A DNA stretch of 24,898 nt from JAVWMQ01 sp036637375 (lineage in GTDB: Bacteria > Bacillota > Clostridia > Peptostreptococcales > Anaerovoracaceae). Of the stretch, positions 1-6,099 are shown one piece after another. The notes beneath the pieces are model-generated. The model was not told the DNA's origin, searched no databases, and saw nothing but the letters and a program-made list of their open reading frames with translations. Where the stretch lies: the NCBI GenBank assembly GCA_036637375.1, contig JAVWMQ010000026.1, positions 1 through 24,898 of the forward strand, read 5' to 3'. The number at the start of each line of letters is the position of its first letter. Position 1 is the first letter of the stretch. The translations under genes and the position numbers were made by a program.

Positions 1-10
1 TTTCTTCTGT

Positions 11-1888
11 CTATTTTCCCTTTTTCTTTTGATTTATTCCATAGGCGACAATACCGACAATCACCCCTGCTGCCACAACCAAGAGAATAATCCAAACCAT
101 CGGATTAAAGAGATCTCCAGAGGCAACCACCTTTCCTTTTTCCAAGTCAGAGACTAGGTTTCCCGGAGGCTCTGGGCTTGGCTTAACCTCAGGAGTTTCT
201 CCCGGACCCGGCGTCGGTGCCGGAGTGTAAACCGTAAAATATTCTTTTTTCAATGAATCCGTCCAAGTTCTTCCCGGATAACCATTAGAAACATACTGTC
301 TCAAAATTTCTTCACAGGTACCATAATCTCGAATCACTTCTGCCTTAGACAAAAACTCAGGATAATTTCTGCTATCTCCTGCCACATATTGATTCATTGC
401 TACCCGATAGATCCGTTCTTTCTCCAAGGCCTTATCTCCGATCTTTGCCCCTACTACTCGGCTTCCCTCCGGCCTGGATAAGTCATATTCTACATAGATC
501 CCACTCCACTGTAGTGCAGCACCGCTATCGCCGGGCCAGTCTAACTTTTCATCGTTGGCCTTTTTGTTGTTCAGCTGTCTCGTCATGGATTGTTCGATCA
601 GCTCCAATATATTTTTTCCTGTTAAATTTTTCGTAACAACATAGTTTCCAAAGGGTGAAATATCCACAATATTTTTTGCGGTAATCTCTCCTTGAGGAAT
701 TCCACCACGAATTCCTCCGGCATTTTCAAAGGCAACATCTGCGCCGGTTGCTGCAATATAGCTATCCGCCACAACATTTCCCAGCTTCATTTGCTGTATT
801 CTCAGCTCTTCCCAGCTATAATTCACCGCCTCTGGGCTCTGGCCAATTACTTCTGCACCCTTCTTGTTTACCTCTTCCTCTTCTGCGCGGATTGCTTCAG
901 CAACCTCCTTGTCCGGAGGAATAAGTTTTGCCTCCGCGGCCGGCACAAAGGTTTCCGCACTTTCTTCAAGTCCTACCACCTTGTAGGGAGAACCGGTCGT
1001 ATCTATGGTCAGTGGCACTACACCAATATTGTCAAAAAAGCTTCCGGTCTGCGCAATCAGCGTCTTGCTTCCGTCCGGATGTTCCACTAAACGCGTTTCC
1101 TTCACATGGGTATGCCCATCGATAATCAGATCAATTCCACTAACTTTTTTTGCCAGTTCTTCTGACTTCCACTTTTGCTGTGAAGAATTTCCCATATGGG
1201 AAAGAACAATGATTACCGAGCAATCCTCGATCTCTTTTAACCGGCGAACCTCCGTATTCAGCGGGCCCTCACCCTTGCTGTCTACGGGATCTTCTATTGC
1301 ATATCCATCCATACTTTGATTGTATAAATCCGGACTGGTCACCCCAACAATTCCAACCTTTATGGTCTTCTCTCCACGAGTAATGGTCTTCACCATGGAA
1401 GGATCAAAAACTTTTTTTCCTTGCTTATCCAGGATATTACAGCTCAAAATATTTCCAGCAAAGGAAGTGCCGAGAGTATCCTTAAGATAGCTCATCCCAT
1501 AATTGAAGTCATGATTTCCCGGTGTCATCGCAGTATAACCCACTGCATTCATCACCTTTGCTGTGCTCATTCCTTTGGTCATCGTTGCAAAGGATAATCC
1601 ATGGAAGGTATCTCCTCCGTCAAGAATCAGATCTGCACCGACATCCGTTGCTACCGTTTTCAATCGATCAAAGCCTAAGATCCCATTTCCTTTGCCCCTG
1701 CTATCCTCTGAATATTGATATCGCCCATGGGTATCGTTGCTGTGAACAATGGTAATGGTTTCCATTCCTTCAGCTTCCGTAGCTGCAAATGCATCAGCTG
1801 CACCGCCCGGAACAAAGATCATCCCAGTGAACAAGATCAGGGCCATCACAAGCCCTAAGCTAAGCTTTTTCCAAAAATTCCTATTCAT
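11..1888 (-). CDS. Secreted membrane-anchored 5'-nucleotidase / 2',3'-cyclic phosphodiesterase family protein
   Basis: A 625-residue exported metallophosphoesterase of the UshA/5'-nucleotidase family, expected to remove phosphate from extracellular nucleotides. Residues 1-36 form a signal peptide ending AFA-A. The calcineurin-like domain shows the family metal ligands: HSNDTHG (D52, H54), GGDTFHG (D93), GNHDFNYG (N125, H126), SHMG (H231) and DGHTH (H259, H261). The C-terminal 5'-nucleotidase domain carries an NAGGIRGG substrate-binding motif. A proline-rich spacer then leads to one hydrophobic helix (about 597-617) and a lysine-rich tail, so the enzyme is probably tethered at the outer face of the membrane by a C-terminal transmembrane helix; no LPXTG sorting motif is seen. 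The ATG is supported by a GGAGG about 8 bases upstream. Base composition is visibly richer in G+C than the origin genes. Exact substrate (nucleotides, cyclic nucleotides, UDP-sugars) cannot be told. Confidence 0.9.
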   Translation of the reverse strand: MNRNFWKKLSLGLVMALILFTGMIFVPGGAADAFAATEAEGMETITIVHSNDTHGRYQYSEDSRGKGNGILGFDRLKTVATDVGADLILDGGDTFHGLSFATMTKGMSTAKVMNAVGYTAMTPGNHDFNYGMSYLKDTLGTSFAGNILSCNILDKQGKKVFDPSMVKTITRGEKTIKVGIVGVTSPDLYNQSMDGYAIEDPVDSKGEGPLNTEVRRLKEIEDCSVIIVLSHMGNSSQQKWKSEELAKKVSGIDLIIDGHTHVKETRLVEHPDGSKTLIAQTGSFFDNIGVVPLTIDTTGSPYKVVGLEESAETFVPAAEAKLIPPDKEVAEAIRAEEEEVNKKGAEVIGQSPEAVNYSWEELRIQQMKLGNVVADSYIAATGADVAFENAGGIRGGIPQGEITAKNIVDISPFGNYVVTKNLTGKNILELIEQSMTRQLNNKKANDEKLDWPGDSGAALQWSGIYVEYDLSRPEGSRVVGAKIGDKALEKERIYRVAMNQYVAGDSRNYPEFLSKAEVIRDYGTCEEILRQYVSNGYPGRTWTDSLKKEYFTVYTPAPTPGPGETPEVKPSPEPPGNLVSDLEKGKVVASGDLFNPMVWIILLVVAAGVIVGIVAYGINQKKKGK

Positions 1889-1985
1889 CTTATGCCTCCG
1901 CCTTTTCGTTACACACGTTTCTTTTCCCTCAAGTTTATCATAACAAGAAAAAATTTACAATTTATTCTCCCCTAAACCGCTATTC

Positions 1986-2309
1986 CTAGCTTTGTACTGT
2001 GCCAAAAAAATTAAGTAAAATCACGCCAATGATCATAAATACAATCCCAATTACCCCTAGCACTGTTATTTTTTCACTAAAAATAAACACAGATATCAAT
2101 GTTGCGGCAATAATTCCAACACCAGACCAAGTTGCATAGCCTATGCTTAAATTAATGGNNNNNNNNNNAGAAAAGAAAAAGAAGCAAATTCCATAGCTAA
2201 GCAAGCTCCCTAGACTAGGAGCCAATACCGTAAACCCTTGGGAATATTTTAGAAAGGTTGTCCCAATCAACTCTCCTGCAATAGCAAGTCCTAAATAGAT
2301 ATAACCCAT
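1986..2309 (-). CDS. Small multidrug resistance (SMR) efflux transporter, EmrE-like, interrupted by an assembly gap
   Basis: About 107 residues with four hydrophobic segments, the size and layout of SMR family proton antiporters. The essential membrane glutamate of transmembrane helix 1 is present at residue 13 (AGELIGTTFLKYSQGFT), and the helix 3 signature reads GYATWSGVG, which points to the EmrE/EbrB quaternary-cation branch rather than the Gdx guanidinium branch. Ten Ns at 2159-2168 fall at the helix 2/3 junction. The frame agrees on both sides; comparison with EmrE suggests that one residue is lacking there, so the true gap may be 13 bases. The ATG has an AAGGAG ribosome binding site 6-7 bases upstream, and a TATAAT-like -10 lies at 2360-2365. 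SMR proteins often work as pairs; no partner gene is visible here. Confidence 0.85.
   Translation of the reverse strand: MGYIYLGLAIAGELIGTTFLKYSQGFTVLAPSLGSLLSYGICFFFFSXXXXINLSIGYATWSGVGIIAATLISVFIFSEKITVLGVIGIVFMIIGVILLNFFGTVQS
2159..2168. other. Assembly gap of 10 N inside the SMR gene
   Basis: Ten unresolved bases. The length is probably nominal. Reading frame agreement on both sides means that the true length is 1 modulo 3 if the gene is intact. Confidence 0.99.
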
Positions 2310-2438
2310 ATTTTTTCTCCTTCTACTTCCGTTTATTTGTTCCGCCCTTCAGCTTCTTCATTATACTACATTCCATCCCCTTTCACACAAATTAATTGCT
2401 CCTGATTTTATTGTAGGATCATTAGCATAAAAACACAT

Positions 2439-2465
2439 AAAAAAGCCACATCTTAACCGGATGTG
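2439..2465 (-). terminator. Candidate second terminator hairpin downstream of the tRNA
   Basis: On the minus strand CACATC and GATGTG pair around a 7-base loop and are followed by GCTTTTTT. The stem is only 6 bp. It lies between the tRNA and the SMR gene and would stop tRNA transcripts. Confidence 0.5.
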
Positions 2466-2485
2466 CCCGCCTAAAAAGTGCAATA

Positions 2486-2519
2486 AAAAACCACAGAACG
2501 TTGAAATTCCATGGTTTTT
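2486..2519 (-). terminator. Candidate terminator immediately after tRNA-Arg
   Basis: On the minus strand AAAAACCA pairs with TGGTTTTT across an 18-base loop, directly after the tRNA 3' end, with the right arm ending in a run of T. It is weaker than a classical GC-rich stem and could act together with the hairpin at 2439-2465. Confidence 0.5.
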
Positions 2520-2523
2520 GACT

Positions 2524-2599
2524 TGGTGACCCTGAGAGGATTCGAACCTCCGACGCACGGTTTAGGAAACCGACGCTCTATCCCCTGAGCTACAGAGCC
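2524..2599 (-). tRNA. tRNA-Arg (anticodon CCU)
   Basis: A 76-base cloverleaf reads on the minus strand from GGCTCTG to an encoded CCA end. Acceptor stem: GGCTCTG with CAGGGTC (7 bp including two G-U-type pairs), discriminator A. D arm around GCTCAGGGGATAGAGC. Anticodon loop TTCCTAA, giving CCU and hence arginine (AGG codon). T arm GGAGG-TTCGAAT-CCTCT. All arms form. The tRNA stands alone, not in a cluster. Confidence 0.97.
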
Positions 2600-2733
2600 A
2601 CATTTATATTTACCTTACCTATGATACCACAATCGCAAATATTTTTCCATATCAAGATGCAAAACTATCTCCAAAAAATTCCCCATTAGTAGTATACTAT
2701 TCCCAAGCACAAAAACACGAAAGGAACTATTAT

Positions 2734-3234
2734 ATGAAAAATTTAATTATAAAAAATGCACAGATTTACAGAGGTACCCAGGAAAACCCTTGGGCAGAAT
2801 CACTACTCGTTGAAAATGGCAAAGTCACAGCTATTGGCAATGCCAGCCTAGATGCCTTAGCCAAAAGCAATCCAAATGACATCGTACCAGATACAAATAC
2901 AGAAATTCTGGATCTACAAAAAAAGTATGTAGTACCCGATGTTGCTAACGCTGTCAGCTTCCTGGACTTCAATATGACAGAAGACCTCGACACAATGTTA
3001 GACTTTTTTAATAGAAAAACAATTAAATCGTTAATAGGCGATATATTAGTAAACACAATAGATATAGGCTCTGATGGTACCTTTATCATATATGAAACTA
3101 ACCCCCTATCTTCTGCCCAAAACCTTCGTTTTCCAGAACCTGAAATGATTATTTCAAAGGGCGAAATCATCTATGATTTAGAAGAAAGCAATCGTGCAAT
3201 GATGTTCAATCTTGCCCTAATGCAGCAGCTTTAG
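2734..3234 (+). CDS. Amidohydrolase-like protein lacking the catalytic TIM barrel (possible deletion derivative)
   Basis: A 166-residue ORF with a good AAAGGAA ribosome binding site before ATG. Residues 1-75 resemble the N-terminal beta domain of YtcJ-type amidohydrolases (IIKNAQIY, NPWAESLLVENGKVTAIG, EILDLQKKYVVP). Where the family has the metal-binding HxH after VVPG, this protein reads VVPDVANAVSFLD, so both histidines are gone. After about 30 residues the sequence jumps to the C-terminal beta domain (IDIGSDGTFIIYETNPL ... EMIISKGEIIYDL). The roughly 300-residue barrel that carries the active site is absent. What remains is the composite beta sandwich from both ends of the parent enzyme. 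A catalytic function is not expected. It could be a decayed gene, a repurposed small protein or an assembly artefact; a 100-N gap lies 87 bases downstream. It is the only plus-strand gene left of the origin, so it lies head-on to replication. Confidence 0.55.
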   Translation: MKNLIIKNAQIYRGTQENPWAESLLVENGKVTAIGNASLDALAKSNPNDIVPDTNTEILDLQKKYVVPDVANAVSFLDFNMTEDLDTMLDFFNRKTIKSLIGDILVNTIDIGSDGTFIIYETNPLSSAQNLRFPEPEMIISKGEIIYDLEESNRAMMFNLALMQQL

Positions 3235-3320
3235 CCAAGAGCTGCCAGTTCTCAAATGTTGCATTTCAAGCTAGCTAGTTCAAAAGCAACACATCAAACT
3301 AGTCAGCCTTCGTGCTAGCA

Positions 3321-3420
3321 NNNNNNNNNNNNNNNNNNNNNNNNNNNNNNNNNNNNNNNNNNNNNNNNNNNNNNNNNNNNNNNNNNNNNNNNNNNNNNNN
3401 NNNNNNNNNNNNNNNNNNNN
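3321..3420. other. Assembly gap of 100 N
   Basis: One hundred Ns, the conventional length for a scaffold gap of unknown size. Sequence on the two sides may be further apart than shown. Confidence 0.99.
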
Positions 3421-3462
3421 ATGCCCCAAATGCCAACTTTGTTGAATCTAGCAAAAACAAAA

Positions 3463-3501
3463 AAGCAAGAGCTTACCACTACTAAGCTCCTGCTTTTTTT
3501 T
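3463..3501 (+). terminator. Rho-independent terminator
   Basis: AAGCA-A-GAGCTTA pairs with TAAGCTC-C-TGCTT, one internal mismatch, followed by a run of eight T on the plus strand. It closes a plus-strand transcript, either that of the amidohydrolase-like ORF or of something lying in the N gap. Confidence 0.85.
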
Positions 3502-3819
3502 CGTAATTGACTTCATCTTCCAAGATGATTACCCCTGACCAAATTGCCCCTTGTGGCAAACATCTCTATATCCGAAACAGATTTATTACCAACAAACTCT
3601 TACATACTTATACTCAATTACTATATCACACTGCCATACTAGTATGTTTTACTGATTTTAGCAAGCCTTTTTAAGAAATTCACAAAAAAATGACGTTATT
3701 GTAAGTCCTTTTTATGAATTTTCACAAAATTCCACCTTGCTATTTGTTAAAACCAGTCACTTACGTTTTTTCCCTTATTATGCAAAATGATTTTCGTCCC
3801 AAAGCGCTAATTTTTAGTC

Positions 3820-3851
3820 AAAAAAACTGCCACCTCATGGGAGATAGCAGT
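3820..3851 (-). terminator. Terminator of the hut operon
   Basis: On the minus strand ACTGC and GCAGT form the base of an imperfect hairpin followed by a run of seven T. It begins 9 bases after the ftcD stop codon, so it is the expected end of the hutH-hutU-hutI-fchA-ftcD transcript. Confidence 0.8.
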
Positions 3852-3859
3852 CATATTCA

Positions 3860-4756
3860 TTATAGTAAATGATTTTCGATTACCTGCACTGAGGCGTCGA
3901 AGTTTTCAATCTGCAAATAGTATTCAGCAGCGTCAAACAGTGCCTGCATAGGTGCTAGGCCGATTAGTTCAGTTCCGATAATTGGAACGCCATATCTCGC
4001 CGCTTCGTTTCTAACAAGCTCGGTAACTCTGTGTAGCGGTGTCACTGTGAAATCAGTCATATTAATTGAAACTTGTGCGATATTTCTGTCCTCAAGCATA
4101 ACGCCCATCGCCTTAACGCAATCAAAACCACCGTTAGACTTTCTGATAATTTTGCCGATTTTCGTTGCAATCTCAAGGTTATCTGTGCCAAGGTTAATAT
4201 TGTAAGCAACAAGAGGTGGTCTAGCAGAAACCCCTACAACACCGCCAGTTGGGTGAATCCTCTGTCCGCCAAAGTCAGGAATCCAGTCAGGATCTTGCAC
4301 TTTTTCAGCCATACCCTCAAACTGCCCTTTACGAACCTTTGCAAGGTTTTCTCTATGAGGTGCAGACGCCGATTTTTCATATAAAAAAACGGGGAGATCA
4401 GCTTCAGCTGCTATTCTTGCGCCAACTACTTTTGACAGTTCTATGCAATCTTCCATAGTTGCATCTTTAATAGGTACAAACGGCATAACGTCAACGCAAC
4501 CCATTCTCGGATGCTCGCCCTCATGCTTAGTCAAATCAATAAGCTCAACTGCTTTCTTTGCCAGTTTCACACTAGCCTCCTCACAAGCCTCAGGACTACC
4601 CATGTAAGTAATAACCGTTCTATTATGGCTTTCATCTGAACTATAGTCTAGCAATGTGCATCCAGCAGTTTCCCTAATCTGATCCACGCATGCCTCAATA
4701 ACCTCTTTGTTTCTACCTTCACTAATATTTGGAATACTTTCAATAATTTTTGCCAT
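3860..4756 (-). CDS. ftcD: Glutamate formimidoyltransferase
   Basis: A 298-residue cytoplasmic enzyme that moves the formimino group of N-formimino-L-glutamate to tetrahydrofolate, releasing glutamate: the last step that frees the amino acid in this histidine pathway. The start SIPNISEGRN and the motif KHEGEHPRMGCVDVMPF are typical; the histidine at position 82 matches the catalytic His82 known from mammalian FTCD. It holds only the transferase half; the cyclodeaminase half is encoded separately by fchA, as in many Clostridia. The ATG at 4756 follows GAGGAGG at good spacing; an in-frame TTG two codons earlier is less likely. The gene lies 716 bases after fchA, across the repeat region, and is closed by a terminator. 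The wide gap raises the possibility of its own promoter or of transcript processing. Confidence 0.96.
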   Translation of the reverse strand: MAKIIESIPNISEGRNKEVIEACVDQIRETAGCTLLDYSSDESHNRTVITYMGSPEACEEASVKLAKKAVELIDLTKHEGEHPRMGCVDVMPFVPIKDATMEDCIELSKVVGARIAAEADLPVFLYEKSASAPHRENLAKVRKGQFEGMAEKVQDPDWIPDFGGQRIHPTGGVVGVSARPPLVAYNINLGTDNLEIATKIGKIIRKSNGGFDCVKAMGVMLEDRNIAQVSINMTDFTVTPLHRVTELVRNEAARYGVPIIGTELIGLAPMQALFDAAEYYLQIENFDASVQVIENHLL

Positions 4757-4860
4757 TCTCAAATCCTCCTCAAATTCCAGATTTATACTATATATCTAAT
4801 AAAATTTAACTTATACCAGTTCGCCCCTTTGAGCCATGTTCAACCAAACAAGATTATTTG

Positions 4861-4899
4861 CTTGAGACCTTGGGTTTGCCTTGAGACCTTGGGGTTTGT
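4861..4899. repeat. Tandem 19-20 base direct repeat
   Basis: CTTGAGACCTTGGGTTTGC at 4861-4879 is followed directly by CTTGAGACCTTGGGGTTTGT at 4880-4899, differing by one inserted G and the last base. Confidence 0.9.
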
Positions 4900-4904
4900 C
4901 TTGC

Positions 4905-5044
4905 GGTCGGCCCAACAGCCCTTTTTTGCCCTAAGGCCGTCAGAATCCTTCAAAATTGTCGGCCTTTTCCTCCTAAATTCAATATTACCGTCAACAATCC
5001 CTATAATTGTCGGCCTTTTCTCTTATTTTTGCCTTAGGCCGACA
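4905..5044. repeat. Inverted-repeat array, block 1 (three 51-bp modules)
   Basis: Three modules: an imperfect one at 4905-4942 (GGTCGGCC with GGCCGTCA), one at 4956-4994 (TTGTCGG with CCGTCAA, one mismatch) and one at 5008-5044 (TGTCGGCC with GGCCGACA, perfect over 8 bp). Arms are separated by about 25 bases inside a module and by 12-13 bases between modules, giving a 51-52 base period. Confidence 0.85.
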
Positions 5045-5121
5045 CCCTCTAAAATCAAGCCTGATTTATCCTTCATAAACTCCCGTTTTTCTCCTATATA
5101 CTGGATAAAAAGGATACTATA

Positions 5122-5164
5122 CCCTACAAAATACGGGTAGGGGGAACTGTTAACTAAAACAGTT
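5122..5164. repeat. Two small inverted repeats between the array blocks
   Basis: CCCTAC (5122-5127) pairs with GTAGGG (5137-5142), and AACTGTT (5145-5151) pairs perfectly with AACAGTT (5158-5164). They follow each other directly and abut the second array block. Confidence 0.75.
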
Positions 5165-5304
5165 GACGGTAAAACATCATTTAAAGACCAAAGACCGTCA
5201 AATTAGAGCAACCTTGTCGGTAATTTCAAGTTTTTTGGCTAAAGGCCGTCAATTTTCAACAAACTTGACGGTACAACCTGCCTTTTGACACCAAAGGCCG
5301 TCAA
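5163..5304. repeat. Inverted-repeat array, block 2 (three 51-bp modules)
   Basis: TTGACGG and CCGTCAA arms at 5163-5169/5195-5201 (perfect), 5214-5220/5246-5252 (one mismatch) and 5265-5271/5298-5304 (perfect). Starts are exactly 51 bases apart (5163, 5214, 5265). Inner distance is 25, 25 and 26 bases; distance between modules is 12 and 12. The bases before each right arm are also alike (CCAAAG, CTAAAG, CCAAAG). Confidence 0.9.
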
Positions 5305-5337
5305 TCGCACATTTCAACACAAACTGCTTCGTCTAAA

Positions 5338-5435
5338 AACGCCCAACGGGCTATCCAACGTCCAAAAACGCCCAACGTCCAACGGGCAAACCAACGCCCA
5401 ACGGGCAATCCAACGTCCAAAAACGCCCAACGCCC
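5338..5435. repeat. 43-bp direct repeat with GCCCAACGGGC core
   Basis: Positions 5338-5380 and 5393-5435 match at 41 of 43 positions, offset 55. Each copy starts with the small palindrome GCCC-AAC-GGGC and contains CCAACGTCCAAAAACGCCCA. A third partial copy (AACGGGCAAACCAACG) bridges them. It is clearly more GC-rich than the surroundings. Confidence 0.92.
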
Positions 5436-5472
5436 CAACCAAAAGCAACGTCCGAACCTAGCCCCAACAGCC

Positions 5473-6099
5473 CTATAAGCTCTCTACAACACCACTGTAA
5501 ATCTCATCAGCGATAACCTCACACTCAGCAAGGATTTTTGCACCCTTAGAAGCAAAATCAGCCTCAATCTCAGGATTTTTAATACCAGGCAGATTGATTT
5601 TTACATTTAACCAAGCACCCTTAATCGCTGATACCAAGTTTAAAGCACACACACCAAGGTCGCTAGAAGCATTAGGATTTGACATTCCCACAAGTTCCTT
5701 AGTAACCAAAAGCGCATCAAGACCAAGTTCCATAACACTAAACGGAACCTTAGTAGCCTCAAGAGTAGCAGATCTAATAGCCGCCGTTCTAGCCGCCTTT
5801 TCCTCATCGCTATCCTTAGGAAGCTTAAATGCCTCAGCAACTAGATTGTAAGCATCAGTATCCTTATCAATTGCCGCCACCAAATCAGCATATAGAGCCT
5901 CGCCCTTTGCCTTAGCATCAATACACACCTGCTGGAAATCAGCATATCTCTCCCTGCCAATAGTCAAATCCGTAACCATCATAAATAAAGCCACGCCTTG
6001 CGCCCCCGCAAGAGCACTAACACTACCACCACCAGGAGCTGGTGCATTTGATTTAAGCACATCAAGGTACTCACAAATTTTCATATCTACTAATTTCAT
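5473..6099 (-). CDS. fchA: Formimidoyltetrahydrofolate cyclodeaminase
   Basis: A 208-residue cytoplasmic helical enzyme that converts 5-formimino-tetrahydrofolate to 5,10-methenyl-tetrahydrofolate with release of ammonia. The N-terminal signature SNAPAPGGGSVSALAGA (residues 18-33) is the FTCD cyclodeaminase/FchA glycine-rich motif, and length fits stand-alone FchA. It takes the product of the ftcD enzyme and passes the one-carbon unit to the folate pool. Its ATG overlaps the hutI stop codon by one base (TAATG), with GGAGGAGAA 10 bases upstream, so it is translationally coupled to hutI. The downstream side is the structured repeat region. Such enzymes also occur in purine and glycine fermentation, but the hut context settles the role here. 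Confidence 0.93.
   Translation of the reverse strand: MKLVDMKICEYLDVLKSNAPAPGGGSVSALAGAQGVALFMMVTDLTIGRERYADFQQVCIDAKAKGEALYADLVAAIDKDTDAYNLVAEAFKLPKDSDEEKAARTAAIRSATLEATKVPFSVMELGLDALLVTKELVGMSNPNASSDLGVCALNLVSAIKGAWLNVKINLPGIKNPEIEADFASKGAKILAECEVIADEIYSGVVESL

Larger units (their letters stand above)
3235..3859. other. Long intergenic stretch with hairpin, assembly gap, terminators and short repeats
   Basis: No convincing gene. It contains an imperfect inverted repeat (3268-3280 with 3297-3310), a 100-N gap, a plus-strand terminator (3463-3501), an imperfect 26-base direct repeat (3663-3689 and 3703-3728, around CCTTTTTA and TTCACAAAA) and the ftcD terminator. Confidence 0.7.
4763..5472. 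repeat. Structured repeat region between fchA and ftcD
   Basis: About 710 bp with no credible gene, lying inside the hut operon. From left to right it contains two copies of a 19-20 base direct repeat (4861-4899), a block of three 51-bp inverted-repeat modules (4905-5044), a stretch with two other small hairpins (5122-5164), a second block of three 51-bp modules (5163-5304) and a GC-richer 43-bp direct repeat (5338-5435). Stop codons occur in all frames within short distances, so it is treated as non-coding. Confidence 0.8.

Noticed and set aside
2600..2733. Promoter for tRNA-Arg
   Set aside because: A TATCAT at 2621-2626 is well placed, but the only TTGATA lies 23 bases further, too far for a standard spacer.
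3785..3880. Short repeated word AAATGATTTTCG at the ftcD end and just behind the terminator
   Set aside because: Twelve bases, AT-rich and partly coding; too short to name as an element.
5023..5076. Minus-strand 17-codon ORF (MKDKSGLILEGVGLRQK) with AGGAG/GGGAG upstream, as a possible leader peptide before ftcD
   Set aside because: Too short, overlaps an inverted-repeat module, no run of histidine codons or other regulatory codons, and no terminator tied to it.
4829..5140. Plus-strand 103-codon open frame in the repeat region
   Set aside because: Its internal similarity (IVGLF twice) comes from the 51-bp period, which equals 17 codons. No ribosome site, antisense to the operon and does not continue into the second block.
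4905..5304. CRISPR array
   Set aside because: The constant parts are only 7-bp arms, the units are not 23-40 bp identical repeats, and there are no cas genes.
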